The translations under genes and the position numbers were made by a program. A model generated the notes under the pieces. It saw nothing but the letters and a program-made list of their open reading frames with translations, was not told the origin of the DNA and made no database searches. Positions 1-9,035 of a DNA stretch of 64,000 bases are shown here, piece after piece (positions within the stretch are counted from its first letter, which is position 1; each line of letters begins with the position of its first letter). The DNA comes from Nitrosospira multiformis (lineage in GTDB: Bacteria > Pseudomonadota > Gammaproteobacteria > Burkholderiales > Nitrosomonadaceae). The stretch is taken from positions 1,240,001 through 1,304,000 of the forward strand of contig NZ_FNKY01000001.1 of assembly GCF_900103165.1 (NCBI RefSeq), given 5' to 3'.

Positions 1-116
1 TTGCCGATGGTAGTTTTCCCCGCGCCCATCATACCCACCAGGAAAATATTGCCGCTTGCCTCATTTGCGTCATCCGCGGTTTTTTCTGACGCCAGTGTTG
101 CATATGTGGAATTCAT
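1..116 (-). CDS. aroK: Shikimate kinase, 5' end only (cut by window edge)
   Basis: Reading the minus strand from the ATG at 116, the first 38 codons give an N-terminus of about 20 polar residues and then NIFLVGMMGAGKTTIGK, the P-loop (Walker A, GxxGAGKT) that opens shikimate kinases. The enzyme phosphorylates the 3-hydroxyl of shikimate with ATP in the cytoplasmic chorismate pathway. The rest lies outside the window. The leader before the P-loop is longer than in E. coli AroK, and the RBS is poor, so a later start is possible. aroK is often followed directly by aroB; here aroB is at 58.8 kb, so the pair is split in this genome. Identity rests on the P-loop context only. Confidence 0.8.
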   Translation of the reverse strand, partial: MNSTYATLASEKTADDANEASGNIFLVGMMGAGKTTIG

Positions 117-344
117 GCGCGTAATTGTAGCGGAAATACCCTGGATCGCGCATAGACAAAACGTGCTTGAGCTGGAGAGCCAAGTACTTTTTCTTGTAAT
201 CAGCACTGGTATGAAGGGCCGCGGGCGCAATGACCCGATTATGATTTACACGAGAGAATCAAGACCAGATTCCGGTCTGTGGAACCGGCAATGCGGTGGA
301 GAAAGAATGACGTGGAAGAAAAAGATTTAAAGAAACTCTCTTTG

Positions 345-629
345 TTAGTCCGGCTGAATGGGCGGTGTCGCGCTGAACTCGTCTTTGTTCAATCTGCCAT
401 CCCGGTCAATATCCAGACTCTTGAAAATCCTGGCGGGCATATTTTGCTCCTCCGCTTCTTTCGCGCTTATGTAGCCGTCCTTGTCCGTATCGTATAATTC
501 CCAGGGCGGGCTCGTATTTTTTTCTTTGGGTCCCACAGACGTTTCCGCATGAGCCAGAGAAGAGATACCGACAATTAATATTGCCGATAATTGTACTGTT
601 TTCTTTTGGAACGCCGGGAAGTGATTCAT
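345..629 (-). CDS. Secreted EF-hand calcium-binding protein
   Basis: 94 residues. A signal peptide (positions 1-28, ending SLAHA) is followed by two EF-hand loops: DTDKDGYISAKE at about 47-58 and DIDRDGRLNKDE at about 73-84. Both have acidic residues at loop positions 1, 3, 5 and a final Glu, so both should bind calcium. The product is probably periplasmic. The start is supported by an AGGAG about 5 bases upstream of the ATG. It is a small exported EF-hand protein of a type common in betaproteobacteria; no specific partner can be named. The downstream stretch to aroK (117-344) shows no gene. Confidence 0.8.
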   Translation of the reverse strand: MNHFPAFQKKTVQLSAILIVGISSLAHAETSVGPKEKNTSPPWELYDTDKDGYISAKEAEEQNMPARIFKSLDIDRDGRLNKDEFSATPPIQPD

Positions 630-674
630 TGCATCTCCTGAATAATTACCGTAAGGGATATGGATAAGCAGCGC

Positions 675-752
675 TCAATTCATCAAAAGGTAGATTATTA
701 TTAAAACTGACGCAGGTACGCCTAAAATCCAGGCGAGAAAATATTTACCCAT
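675..752 (-). CDS. 25-residue single-pass membrane protein
   Basis: Small ORF reading MGKYFLAWILGVPASVLIII then YLLMN. It is one continuous hydrophobic helix with a short charged N-terminus (GK) and a proline near the middle. A GGGAG Shine-Dalgarno sequence sits about 7 bases before the ATG. It lies between the EF-hand gene and the yqjD/E/K-like operon on the same strand. I recognise the general look of tiny hydrophobic proteins found beside stress-response membrane proteins but cannot assign a family. The RBS plus an uninterrupted hydrophobic helix make it likely to be real. Confidence 0.55.
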   Translation of the reverse strand: MGKYFLAWILGVPASVLIIIYLLMN

Positions 753-839
753 GATAGTTCTCCCGAAAAAGGCCTGAGACGATATATTTCAGGATATTAC
801 ATTTCCATGGTGTGCTTAAACTGTACTACGCGGCTCGCA

Positions 840-1205
840 TCATGGAAGGCGTTCCCGCGAGCGCGGGTTGTGCGAGCGTAACAAATGTACCACTGAGGGC
901 AGTACCTGCCGTATCATCAATGTTCTGGCCTTGTTGCCCAGTAGTCCTGCCGTAATGCCGGCGCCGCCTCTTGCCGCTTTGCGTAAGGAGCCGCGCGGCA
1001 TTATCGCCAGCACGGCCACCAGGCCCAAAGCAGCGGAATAGGGGTGGCGCGTTAAAAACTTGAACGTATGGCTGCGCGGGAATGCGTCCAAGGTATCGGC
1101 GGGAATATTCTCATCCGGATGGCTGAATGTGGACCGATAGACATCCCGGCTGGCATGCATCCGATCCAGCAGTATTTTTCTCTCGTCTTCGAGGGAAGCG
1201 CTCAT
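840..1205 (-). CDS. YqjK-like hypothetical protein
   Basis: 121 residues, with a hydrophilic N-terminal half, a hydrophobic segment at about 57-70 (YSAALGLVAVLAIMP) and a basic C-terminus. It is the third gene of a minus-strand operon, and its ATG overlaps the stop of the preceding holin-like gene by 4 bases (ATGA), indicating translational coupling. By position it matches yqjK in the enterobacterial yqjD-yqjE-yqjK cluster; sequence similarity to YqjK itself is not obvious to me, so the name is positional. Probably an inner-membrane-associated protein of the stationary-phase or stress response. Confidence 0.6.
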   Translation of the reverse strand: MSASLEDERKILLDRMHASRDVYRSTFSHPDENIPADTLDAFPRSHTFKFLTRHPYSAALGLVAVLAIMPRGSLRKAARGGAGITAGLLGNKARTLMIRQVLPSVVHLLRSHNPRSRERLP

Positions 1206-1570
1206 ACCACATCCTTCATCAGCTTGACATCCTGCCGTATTTCGTCACGCAGGGTATCAAAGGTGGAAGCAGGACGTGTCTTATCTTGACTGCCCATATA
1301 AGCCACGAAGGCGATCAAGGCATAACAGGCCATTACTCCCCATGCGGCGGCCGCTCGATAAGGTGTATCCCAGCAAGTAATTATGATGGCCAAGCCCAAA
1401 AAAATCAGGCTCAAGGCAGCGAAAAGCGTCACTATCACAAAGCTGATTATCCGTTTTTTCAAGCTCTGTCCTTGAATCTCAACGGATATTCTTATCAATT
1501 CAAGGTAATCGTCGACACGTTCCAGCGCAATGGCGGCTAGGCGCCTGGCTTTCCTGATGGTCTCAAACAT
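1202..1570 (-). CDS. Phage-holin-superfamily III membrane protein (YqjE-like, DUF1469)
   Basis: 122 residues from the ATG at 1570 (MFETIRKARRLAAIALERVD). Two hydrophobic segments, about 41-63 and 71-93, follow an amphipathic N-terminal helix and precede a polar tail. This is the layout of the DUF1469/YqjE family of inner-membrane proteins. An in-frame GTG at 1603 would add 11 residues; neither start has a strong RBS. It is the middle gene of a yqjD-E-K-like operon and overlaps the next gene by 4 bases. The function of the family is not established beyond membrane association and stress or stationary-phase expression. Confidence 0.75.
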   Translation of the reverse strand: MFETIRKARRLAAIALERVDDYLELIRISVEIQGQSLKKRIISFVIVTLFAALSLIFLGLAIIITCWDTPYRAAAAWGVMACYALIAFVAYMGSQDKTRPASTFDTLRDEIRQDVKLMKDVV

Positions 1571-1612
1571 GGCGATTTTGTCTCGACTGACGTGCCGGGG
1601 CACCAGGAGAAA

Positions 1613-2026
1613 TTAGCGACGCGTAATCAACACGCCGAGCAGAAAGCCCGCGAATGCCGCATAACCGACCGATTGCATGGGATGCTCTTTCACGTAGTCC
1701 TTGGAATACTCAACGCCATGATCGAACTGCTCGCGGGCGTCATTCGCCATCTCGGTCGCCGCTTCCCTGGTGGAAGCAATTTTTTCCAGCAGCTTTTCCT
1801 TGGCTTCTTCCACTTCGGTTTCCGATAAACTGGAGAGACGGGAGATCAGATCGCTCAGATCGGCACGGAGATGGGCCAATTCCTCGCTGGCAACGACGCC
1901 CGCCCGCTTGCCAGCCGATCTGGCAGCGTCTCCCACCTTATATGCTGCCGTACCTGCCCGCTGTGCCATATGCTTCACCTCGGCTTGTGCTTCATCCGCT
2001 TTGGTCCTGGAAGTATTGGTTGCCAT
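1613..2026 (-). CDS. ElaB/YqjD/DUF883 family membrane-anchored ribosome-binding protein
   Basis: 137 residues. A long, charged helical region (about 1-110, rich in Ala, Glu and Lys) precedes a C-terminal membrane anchor HPMQSVGYAAFAGFLLGVLI ending in TRR. This is the hallmark of the ElaB/YqjD family, whose E. coli member YqjD ties ribosomes to the inner membrane in stationary phase. The start at 2026 is fixed by AAAAGGAGTT just upstream. The frame stays open to an ATG at 2122 that lies in the adjoining repeat element; that longer reading has no RBS and is unlikely. First gene of the three-gene stress operon. Confidence 0.85.
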   Translation of the reverse strand: MATNTSRTKADEAQAEVKHMAQRAGTAAYKVGDAARSAGKRAGVVASEELAHLRADLSDLISRLSSLSETEVEEAKEKLLEKIASTREAATEMANDAREQFDHGVEYSKDYVKEHPMQSVGYAAFAGFLLGVLITRR

Positions 2027-2120
2027 GGTTAACTCCTTTTTGTAATAGAAAGTATGCTGTATATCAGCATGAGACACCAGTTTCCCGCAATTGGCAATTC
2101 CGGTATGTACGTTGACACAC

Positions 2121-2367
2121 ATAATCCTGAATCCGGCAGTTGGACGGGGCGGAGTGTGCGGTTTTTGGGGTGCAGGGCAAGGCGCAACGACGCGGAATGG
2201 TCATTCCATTCCAAGGAGTTGCAACACTGCCATGCGCCGTAAAAACCGTGCAATCTGCCCTGTAGCGAACTCACCCAGAAGGTGAGCGTAAAATAATACG
2301 AAATATTGTTATTAATCACAACACTGATCTATTAAATGAGCGGTCAACTGCCGGATTCAGGATAATC
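2121..2367. repeat. 247-bp palindromic copy of the dispersed repeat, two opposed arms
   Basis: The left end (2123-2144) is the reverse complement of the core CAACTGCCGGATTCAGGAT; the right end (2345-2366) is the same core in direct orientation. Inside, 2157-2202 (TGCGGTTTTTGGGGTGCAGG and onward) pairs imperfectly with 2203-2250 (running to CGTAAAAACCGTG), folding around GGAATGGTCATTCC. The inner left arm matches the single-arm copy at 24763-24834 along about 70 bp. No ORF is convincing inside. 2027-2120 and 2368-2514 show nothing else I can name. It lies in the long gap between the divergent yqjD-like operon and rpsB. Confidence 0.75.
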
Positions 2368-2514
2368 AAATCGATTTGTATGGATTCGATTACCTCATCT
2401 GTATTTCGTTACTATACACGTTAGATCCGTTGCAATCGATAAGCCGGGTCGATTGATGGAAGAAAGGCATTTTAGAGTTCCGAGAGTGCATGTTCTGATT
2501 TCCTCAGGTTCAAA

Positions 2515-2543
2515 TTGAGTGAACCCCGCAACAATGCTATAAT
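2515..2543 (+). promoter_or_regulatory. Sigma-70 promoter of rpsB-tsf
   Basis: A -35 box TTGAGT (2515-2520) and a perfect -10 box TATAAT (2538-2543) are separated by exactly 17 bp, with TGC just before the -10 (extended -10). Transcription would begin near 2550, giving a leader of about 135 nt before rpsB. That leader contains a small hairpin GCTCT/AGAGC near 2634-2650 and could carry S2 autoregulation as described for other proteobacterial rpsB leaders; the last point is inference. Confidence 0.8.
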
Positions 2544-2687
2544 GCCGCGCTAATCTGGCTTTGCGTCGCTTATCCCATTCCGGGTTCAGCTTAAATCCCA
2601 GATTAAATTCACATACCTGCCTATTCCAAGGGTGCTCTCTTATAGAGCGACTATGGCGGGTAGAGGCTCAACCCAAAGGAGAAGTTC

Positions 2688-3428
2688 ATGTCAGTAACCA
2701 TGCGGCAAATGCTGGAAGCGGGCGTTCATTTTGGACATCAGACCCGTTTCTGGAATCCCAGAATGGCTCAGTATATTTTCGGCCATCGTAACAAGATACA
2801 CATCATTAATCTGGAAAAAACCCTGGCGATGTACCAAGATGCGATGAAATACGTGCGTCAGCTATCCGCCAACAAGGGAACCATCCTTTTCGTCGGCACC
2901 AAGCGTCAGGCGCGGGACATCGTACGAGAGGAAGCACTCCGCTGCGGAGCCCCCTATGTCGATCAGCGCTGGCTCGGCGGGATGCTGACCAATTTCAAGA
3001 CGATAAAACAATCCGTCAAGCGCCTGCATGATATGGAAGCGATGGTGGAGGACGGCACGCTAGATAAACTTTCCAAAAAAGAAGCGCTGGATATTCAGCG
3101 CGAACTGGAGAAACTCAATCGTAGCCTGGGTGGCATCAAGGATATGAAGGGAATCCCCGATGCCATGTTCGTAATTGATGTGGGTTATCAGAAAGGCGCA
3201 ATCACCGAAGCCAAAAAATTGGGTATCCCCATGGTGGGTGTTGTTGATACCAACCACAGTCCCGAGGGATTGGATTACATAATTCCCGGCAATGACGATT
3301 CCAGCCAGGCCATACGCCTGTATGCACGAGGGGTGGCTGATGCGATTCTGGAAGGACGCAACCAGATTGTTCAGGAAATCATCACAAACGAATTTGTGGA
3401 GACGGACGAGACAACAGCCGCGGAATAG
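2688..3428 (+). CDS. rpsB: 30S ribosomal protein S2
   Basis: 246 residues, the usual length. The opening [20 protein letters not shown] and the internal [11 protein letters not shown] and [20 protein letters not shown] are diagnostic of bacterial S2. The protein joins the 30S subunit late and is needed for S1 binding. AAAGGAG 5 bases before the ATG fixes the start. It is first in the rpsB-tsf-pyrH-frr cluster and is driven by the promoter at 2515-2543. A 7-bp inverted repeat (CCGGCAG at 3463-3469, CTGCCGG at 3487-3493) lies in the rpsB-tsf gap and could attenuate read-through into tsf. Confidence 0.98.
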   Translation: MSVTMRQMLEAGVHFGHQTRFWNPRMAQYIFGHRNKIHIINLEKTLAMYQDAMKYVRQLSANKGTILFVGTKRQARDIVREEALRCGAPYVDQRWLGGMLTNFKTIKQSVKRLHDMEAMVEDGTLDKLSKKEALDIQRELEKLNRSLGGIKDMKGIPDAMFVIDVGYQKGAITEAKKLGIPMVGVVDTNHSPEGLDYIIPGNDDSSQAIRLYARGVADAILEGRNQIVQEIITNEFVETDETTAAE

Positions 3429-3540
3429 CAATCAGCTTAGGCTATGAATTGCGAGCAGCGTGCCGGCAGTGCTGATTTCAAGATGGCTGCCGGTATGTGA
3501 ATGGGCTGCGGCTTTAATTAATTTTGTATTTGGAGCGAGT

Positions 3541-4449
3541 ATGGCGGACATTACCGCACAAATGGTAAAGGAATTACGCGACATGACCGGCCTGGGCATG
3601 ATGGAGTGCAAAAAGGCTCTGACTGAAACCAGTGGCGACATGAAAGCAGCGGAAGATTTGCTGCGGATCAAAAGTGGCGCCAAGGCAAGCAAAGCGGCCG
3701 GACGCATTGCGGCGGAAGGAATGGTGGCGGCGTATATTGCGCCTGACGGCAAGCGCGGCGCTTTGGTGGAAATCAATTGCGAGACCGACTTTGTTGCCAG
3801 GAATGAAGATTTTATCAATTTTGCCCGTGGCCTGGCACAATTGGTGGCCGGGAGCGGCGTCGCGGATACGGCGGCGCTGGCAGGCGCCTCATTGCCGGGC
3901 GGTGAAAATGTGGATGACTTCCGAAAAGCGCTGGTAATGAAACTGGGTGAAAACATCAACGTACGCCGTTTCGTACGATATGTGGCGGATGGCCGCCTGG
4001 TTTCATATCTGCACGGCACAAAAATCGGTGTAATGGTCGATTATACAGGCGGTGACGAAACATTGGGCAAGGACCTGGCCATGCATATTGCGGCGAGCAA
4101 GCCTATTTGCGTTTCGCGTGAACAGGTTTCACCCGAATTGCTGGTGCGTGAACGGCAGATCTATACTGCGCAAGCGGCGGAGAGTGGCAAGTCCGCTGAT
4201 ATCGTCGCAAGAATGGTGGATGGACGTATTGCCAAATACCTTGCTGAAGTGACGTTGCTCGGCCAGCCCTTCGTCAAGGACGCGGATCAGACCGTGGAAA
4301 AACTGCTTGCAGCTAAATCAGCCACCGTTAATGGCTTTACCCTGTTCGTCGTGGGGGAAGGTATTGAAAAGAAGTCTGGAGATTTCGCCGCCGAGGTGAT
4401 GGCTCAGGTGAGCCAAATGAAAGAAGATCAGGCCTCACAGACAAACTAA
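3541..4449 (+). CDS. tsf: Translation elongation factor Ts
   Basis: 302 residues from [20 protein letters not shown]. The N-terminal UBA-like domain ([12 protein letters not shown]) and the core motif [12 protein letters not shown] identify EF-Ts, the nucleotide-exchange factor that regenerates EF-Tu-GTP. An upstream in-frame start exists, but the ATG at 3541 has GGAG 6 bases before it and matches the family N-terminus. It follows rpsB in the universally conserved order and is followed after 2 bases by pyrH. Confidence 0.98.
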   Translation: MADITAQMVKELRDMTGLGMMECKKALTETSGDMKAAEDLLRIKSGAKASKAAGRIAAEGMVAAYIAPDGKRGALVEINCETDFVARNEDFINFARGLAQLVAGSGVADTAALAGASLPGGENVDDFRKALVMKLGENINVRRFVRYVADGRLVSYLHGTKIGVMVDYTGGDETLGKDLAMHIAASKPICVSREQVSPELLVRERQIYTAQAAESGKSADIVARMVDGRIAKYLAEVTLLGQPFVKDADQTVEKLLAAKSATVNGFTLFVVGEGIEKKSGDFAAEVMAQVSQMKEDQASQTN

Positions 4450-4451
4450 AG

Positions 4452-5174
4452 ATGTTCATGACGAGTACCGTCTATAAGCGTATTCTGCTGAAGCTCTCCG
4501 GTGAGGCCCTGATGGGTGAGGACAGCTATGGCATCAATCGCACCATCATTGAGCGAATTGTCGCAGAAATCGCGGATGTGAGCCGGTTGGGTGTCCAGAT
4601 CGCAGTGGTTATCGGCGGAGGCAACATTTTTCGCGGTATGACATCGGCGGGAGATGGGATGGATCGTGCCAATGCGGATTACATGGGTATGCTGGCTACG
4701 GTCATGAATGGCCTGGCACTTCAGGATGCCATGCGCCGTGCCGGCCTGGTAAGCCGGGTGCAGTCCGCGTTGCGTATTGATCAAGTGGTGGAGCCCTATA
4801 TTCGCGGCAAGGCAATGCGCTATCTGGAAGAAGGAAAGGTGGTAATTTTTGTTGCCGGTACCGGCAATCCCTTCTTTACTACCGATACTGCTGCCGCGTT
4901 ACGTGGAATGGAAATGAACGTGGATATCGTGCTCAAGGCCACCAAAGTGGATGGTGTATATACCAGCGATCCAAAGACAGACCCTCGCGCCATACGTTAC
5001 CAAAACCTGTCGTTTGACGAAGCAATCTCTCAGAACCTGAAGGTGATGGATGCCACTGCCCTGACTCTTTGCCGCGATCAGAAGTTGCCGCTCAATGTAT
5101 TCAGCATCTTCAAGGCGGGAGCATTGAAACGGGTAGTGATGGGTGAAGATGAGGGGACGCTGGTGCGGGTTTGA
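4452..5174 (+). CDS. pyrH: Uridylate kinase (UMP kinase)
   Basis: 240 residues. [15 protein letters not shown] and [10 protein letters not shown] are the phosphate-binding loops of hexameric bacterial UMP kinases of the amino-acid-kinase fold; [17 protein letters not shown] is also family-specific. It converts UMP to UDP in pyrimidine nucleotide synthesis. The start may be 4452 or the second ATG at 4458 (MTSTVYKR). It begins 2 bases after tsf, consistent with co-transcription. Confidence 0.97.
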   Translation: MFMTSTVYKRILLKLSGEALMGEDSYGINRTIIERIVAEIADVSRLGVQIAVVIGGGNIFRGMTSAGDGMDRANADYMGMLATVMNGLALQDAMRRAGLVSRVQSALRIDQVVEPYIRGKAMRYLEEGKVVIFVAGTGNPFFTTDTAAALRGMEMNVDIVLKATKVDGVYTSDPKTDPRAIRYQNLSFDEAISQNLKVMDATALTLCRDQKLPLNVFSIFKAGALKRVVMGEDEGTLVRV

Positions 5175-5235
5175 ATTTATTCAAGATCCCTGACAAAAGA
5201 AAGTATTCTTGTCCTTACCGTAATTGACAAATATC

Positions 5236-5793
5236 ATGATCGCCGATATCAAGAAATCAGCTGAACAAAAAATGCTAAAAAGCCTTGAAGCATTGAAACT
5301 GGATCTGGGCAAAGTGCGAACCGGCCGGGCTCATACAGGTTTGCTCGACCACATTACAGTCGATTATTATGGTACCCCCACGCTCATTGGTCAGGTAGCC
5401 AGCGTCAATTTGGCGGATGCCCGTACTATCACTGTTTCCCCTTGGGAAAAGAAGATGTTGAGTGCAATTGAAAAGGCAATCCGGAATTCCGATCTGGGGT
5501 TGAATCCTGTAACCGTCGGTGAAATAATCCGTGTTCCCATGCCGTCACTTACCGAGGAACGCCGCCGCGACCTCACCAAGATAGTGAAGCACGAGGCTGA
5601 AACCGCGAGAGTAGCAATGCGCAATATTCGGCGTGATGCAAATGCCCATTTGAAGGATTTACTCAAGGAAAAGAAGATCGCCGAAGATGACGAGCGCCGT
5701 GGACAGGATGAAATTCAGAAGCTTACGGATCGTCACATCGCAGAGATAGACAAGCTGCTGCAGACCAAGGAAGCGGAATTAATGGCGATTTGA
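5236..5793 (+). CDS. frr: Ribosome recycling factor
   Basis: 185 residues, the same length as E. coli [41 protein letters not shown] and [13 protein letters not shown] are classic RRF signatures. With EF-G it splits post-termination ribosomes. I chose the ATG at 5236 ([13 protein letters not shown]) by family alignment; an upstream TTG at 5224 is in frame but unlikely. Confidence 0.97.
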   Translation: MIADIKKSAEQKMLKSLEALKLDLGKVRTGRAHTGLLDHITVDYYGTPTLIGQVASVNLADARTITVSPWEKKMLSAIEKAIRNSDLGLNPVTVGEIIRVPMPSLTEERRRDLTKIVKHEAETARVAMRNIRRDANAHLKDLLKEKKIAEDDERRGQDEIQKLTDRHIAEIDKLLQTKEAELMAI

Positions 5794-5895
5794 GACCACG
5801 AAGTATTGCCACACCGCAGGGTAAGCACGCAATCCGCGAAACCGAGTATTTGAAATTCGGGATTTTGAGATATCCCTAACTCATTGTGTTTCCCC

Positions 5896-6702
5896 ATGCC
5901 CCTTACCACCAGCTCAACGCGAGAAATACCTGAAGCCGGCATGATTCCCCGGCATATCGCCATTATCATGGATGGCAACGGCCGTTGGGCGAAAAAGCGT
6001 TTTATGCCTCGCGTGGCGGGGCATAAACGTGGAGTTGAGACAGTGCGGACTGCGATCAAGGCTTGTGTCGATCACGGTGTGGAATATCTCACTTTGTTCG
6101 CCTTCAGCAGCGAGAACTGGCGCCGGCCGGCGGATGAAGTCACATTCCTCATGCAACTTTTTATCACTGTGCTGGAACAAGAGGTTGTCAAACTGCATGA
6201 GAACGGTATTCGCTTTAAAGTAATTGGCGATCTGTCAAAATTCGAACCAAAAATAGTCGAGTTTATTCGTAATGGGGAAGCGCTGACCGCGAACAATACA
6301 CGCTTTACACTCACCATCGCGGCCAACTACGGTGGCCGCTGGGATATCATGCAAGCTGTTCGCAAGATGCTGGAGCAACATCCGGAATTGGCGGCTTGTT
6401 TCGAAGAAAAGGATTTGATGCAGTATTTTGCGTTGAACTATGCTCCGGAACCCGACCTGTTTATTCGCACTGGCGGGGAAAAACGCATTAGCAACTTTCT
6501 GTTATGGCAACTCGCCTACACGGAGCTGTATTTTACCGATACCTTATGGCCGGATTTTGATACGCGGGCATTGAATCTGGCCATTCAATCCTATCAGCAA
6601 CGCGAGCGCCGTTTTGGCCGTACCAGTGAACAGCTCCAGGTAGCGTCATCCACCAAGGAGCTAAGCGAGATTGCCGCCGAAAGAATGATGAAGTTTCAAT
6701 AA
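5896..6702 (+). CDS. uppS: Undecaprenyl diphosphate synthase (cis-prenyltransferase)
   Basis: 268 residues. [16 protein letters not shown] holds the catalytic Asp; [11 protein letters not shown] and [20 protein letters not shown] are the substrate-binding motifs of Z-type prenyltransferases. The enzyme adds eight isopentenyl units to farnesyl diphosphate to make the C55 lipid carrier of peptidoglycan and O-antigen precursors. The start at 5896 gives about 20 residues ahead of the conserved region, as in relatives; the RBS is weak and a TTG at 5884 is an alternative. It leads the lipid-precursor half of the cluster (uppS-cdsA-dxr). Confidence 0.96.
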   Translation: MPLTTSSTREIPEAGMIPRHIAIIMDGNGRWAKKRFMPRVAGHKRGVETVRTAIKACVDHGVEYLTLFAFSSENWRRPADEVTFLMQLFITVLEQEVVKLHENGIRFKVIGDLSKFEPKIVEFIRNGEALTANNTRFTLTIAANYGGRWDIMQAVRKMLEQHPELAACFEEKDLMQYFALNYAPEPDLFIRTGGEKRISNFLLWQLAYTELYFTDTLWPDFDTRALNLAIQSYQQRERRFGRTSEQLQVASSTKELSEIAAERMMKFQ

Positions 6703-6738
6703 ATTGTTGGCCGGCACTGTTTTTGCCTAACCCCTTCC

Positions 6739-7560
6739 ATGCTTAAGACCCGGATTTTCACCGCCGCCATCATGTTGCTCCTGTTTCTGGCGGCATTGTT
6801 TTACCTATCAGCGGTTTTCTGGACGATATTGCTGCTTGCCCTGACAGTGGCTGGCGCATGGGAATGGAGCAAGCTCGCAAAATTCTCTCTCACATATTCC
6901 ATCACTTATCTGCTTCTTACCGCAATAGTAGGCGGAGAGTTATTGTTTACATTGAGCGACGCGGTTTTGTCCGATCCCTACACGCCGTTATTTCTCTGGT
7001 TTTACGTCGCCTCATCGGTATTCTGGGTGCTGGGCGCTCCCTGTTTGCTGAAATCTAATCGTTCCATCAGGAATCCAATTCTATTGTCATTGACAGGCTG
7101 GATATTGCTATTGCCCACTTGCCTTGCCTTATTTCAGCTGCGGGCCATCGACCCGTTGCTCCTGCTAGGTTTCATGGCTACGGTCTGGATTTCGGATACC
7201 GCGGCGTATTTTACGGGGCGTGCATGGGGAAAGCGCAAGCTTGCGCCTGGCATCAGCCCCGGCAAGACTTGGGAAGGGGTGGCAGGAGCACTGGTGGCGG
7301 TCACATTTTACGCCGTGGCGTGGAGTTATATCGCCGGAGAAAAAGCCCATGGGTTATTACTGGTTCCGTTGTTGCTCGTGCTTGTCCTGATGGGCATTAT
7401 CGGTGACCTGTTCGAGTCATTGATGAAACGTCATGCCGGAGTTAAGGATAGCGGCAATATTTTACCTGGTCACGGTGGTATACTTGATCGCATCGATGCG
7501 CTCACGTCAACTCTGCCGATAGCTGCTTTGGCACTCTTATTTTTACAATCCGAACTATGA
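6739..7560 (+). CDS. cdsA: Phosphatidate cytidylyltransferase (CDP-diglyceride synthase)
   Basis: 273 residues with about eight hydrophobic segments and the C-terminal family signature around [19 protein letters not shown] (Asp/Gly-rich, near 235-255). It makes CDP-diacylglycerol from phosphatidate and CTP in the inner membrane, the branch point of phospholipid synthesis; psd at 29.1 kb acts further down this pathway. Its stop overlaps the dxr start by 4 bases (ATGA), indicating coupling. Confidence 0.96.
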   Translation: MLKTRIFTAAIMLLLFLAALFYLSAVFWTILLLALTVAGAWEWSKLAKFSLTYSITYLLLTAIVGGELLFTLSDAVLSDPYTPLFLWFYVASSVFWVLGAPCLLKSNRSIRNPILLSLTGWILLLPTCLALFQLRAIDPLLLLGFMATVWISDTAAYFTGRAWGKRKLAPGISPGKTWEGVAGALVAVTFYAVAWSYIAGEKAHGLLLVPLLLVLVLMGIIGDLFESLMKRHAGVKDSGNILPGHGGILDRIDALTSTLPIAALALLFLQSEL

Positions 7561-8744
7561 TAGCCACTCGTCATCTCACAATTCTTGGCTCTACCGGCAC
7601 CATAGGCGTGAATACGCTGGATGTGGTCGCACGTCATCCCGGCCGGTTTCATGTTGTTGCGCTTACCGCCAACAATAACGCAAAAAAAATGCTGGAACAA
7701 TGCCGTCACTTCCAGCCACGCTACGCGGTGATGCTGGATGCGGTCAGCGCCGAATGGCTGAAGTCGGAGATTCGTACGGCTGGACTCGTCACCGAGGTGC
7801 TATCCGGTGTTGAATCGCTGGAGAAGGTGGCGTCGCTGCCCGAGGTGGATACAGTGATGGCGGCGATCGTCGGTGCCGCTGGCATACGCCCCACATTTGC
7901 CGCCGCCGGCGCGGGCAAGCATGTACTGCTTGCCAACAAGGAAACCCTGGTGATGGCCGGGCGGATTTTCATGGATGTCGTTAAGCAGAATCGTGCCACA
8001 CTGCTGCCGATAGACAGCGAACATAACGCCATCTTCCAGTCATTACCACAGAATTTCTCTGGAGATCTGGGTGCGGCCGGCGTGCGCCGTATTTTGCTGA
8101 CTGCCTCTGGCGGGCCATTCAGGCAATTATCACTCAGCTCATTGGATGATGTAACGCCGGGGCAGGCTTGTGCTCATCCCAATTGGGTGATGGGACAGAA
8201 GATTTCGGTTGATTCCGCCACTATGATGAACAAGGGCCTTGAAGTCATCGAAGCCCACTGGTTGTTTGATGCGGCGCCTGAGCAGATTCAGGTGGTAATC
8301 CATCCGCAAAGCATCATTCATTCCATGGTTGAATATGTGGATGGTTCGGTACTGGCACAACTTGGCAATCCCGACATGCGCACCCCGATTGCCCATGCCT
8401 TGGGTTTTCCTGAGAGAATCGAGACCGGTGTAGCTCCTCTGGACATGTTCAAAGTAGCGCGGCTGGATTTTGAGGCTCCTGATTTCAAACGCTTTCCCTG
8501 TTTGAGGCTTGCATATCAAGCACTGGCCGCCGGGGGCAGTGCGCCGGCAATCCTTAACGCCGCTAACGAAGTGGCGGTAGAATCCTTTCTCAAGTGCCGG
8601 ATGCCATTTACCGCGATTCCAGCCATGATTGAACACGTTATGGAGGCGGTAAGCCGCAAGGACATCGCCACGCTAAATGATGTGCTGATGGCAGATGACG
8701 CGGCGCGTGAAGCCGCACATGAATGGCTGGCTTGCCTGGTATAA
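7557..8744 (+). CDS. dxr: 1-deoxy-D-xylulose 5-phosphate reductoisomerase
   Basis: 395 residues. [20 protein letters not shown] is the NADPH-binding loop, [10 protein letters not shown] carries metal and substrate ligands, and ASGGPFR and [15 protein letters not shown] complete the active site. It commits carbon to the MEP isoprenoid pathway, supplying the precursor used by UppS upstream. It overlaps cdsA by 4 bases. The gap to rseP (8745-9035) holds a GC-rich stem-loop (GCCGGC at 8794-8799 with GCCGGC at 8805-8810) without a T-tract and no gene. Confidence 0.97.
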   Translation: MIATRHLTILGSTGTIGVNTLDVVARHPGRFHVVALTANNNAKKMLEQCRHFQPRYAVMLDAVSAEWLKSEIRTAGLVTEVLSGVESLEKVASLPEVDTVMAAIVGAAGIRPTFAAAGAGKHVLLANKETLVMAGRIFMDVVKQNRATLLPIDSEHNAIFQSLPQNFSGDLGAAGVRRILLTASGGPFRQLSLSSLDDVTPGQACAHPNWVMGQKISVDSATMMNKGLEVIEAHWLFDAAPEQIQVVIHPQSIIHSMVEYVDGSVLAQLGNPDMRTPIAHALGFPERIETGVAPLDMFKVARLDFEAPDFKRFPCLRLAYQALAAGGSAPAILNAANEVAVESFLKCRMPFTAIPAMIEHVMEAVSRKDIATLNDVLMADDAAREAAHEWLACLV

Positions 8745-9035
8745 GGTGCCTGGCTTATCGGCTTCCGGAACGGGCCCGGCAGCCGTTTTACGCGCCGGCC
8801 TGGAGCCGGCGAAGCGGCCCGGGCGAGGAATGAGATCTTACCGTACCCCCGGTAAATGGACCGCAGGTTTATCATTAACGAACCGGCGTGTTCTTTTTCG
8901 TTCTCTGCTTGTTACCCGCCTGATTTTTTCCTTCCGATTTCGTGGGCTCAGTCTCTTTTTTGATGAGACGACCATGCAGATCGTCTCTTTACCGAAATCT
9001 CTTTTGTGTCATGATCGTTGTCGTTTTGCATGGGT

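Noticed and set aside
1-330. Plus-strand open frame over the left edge
   Set aside because: It is antisense to the aroK P-loop codons and has no RBS or protein features.
2600-2687. tRNA gene near GCGGGTAGAGGCTCAACCC
   Set aside because: No cloverleaf can be formed, and there is no T-loop or acceptor pairing; it is the rpsB leader.
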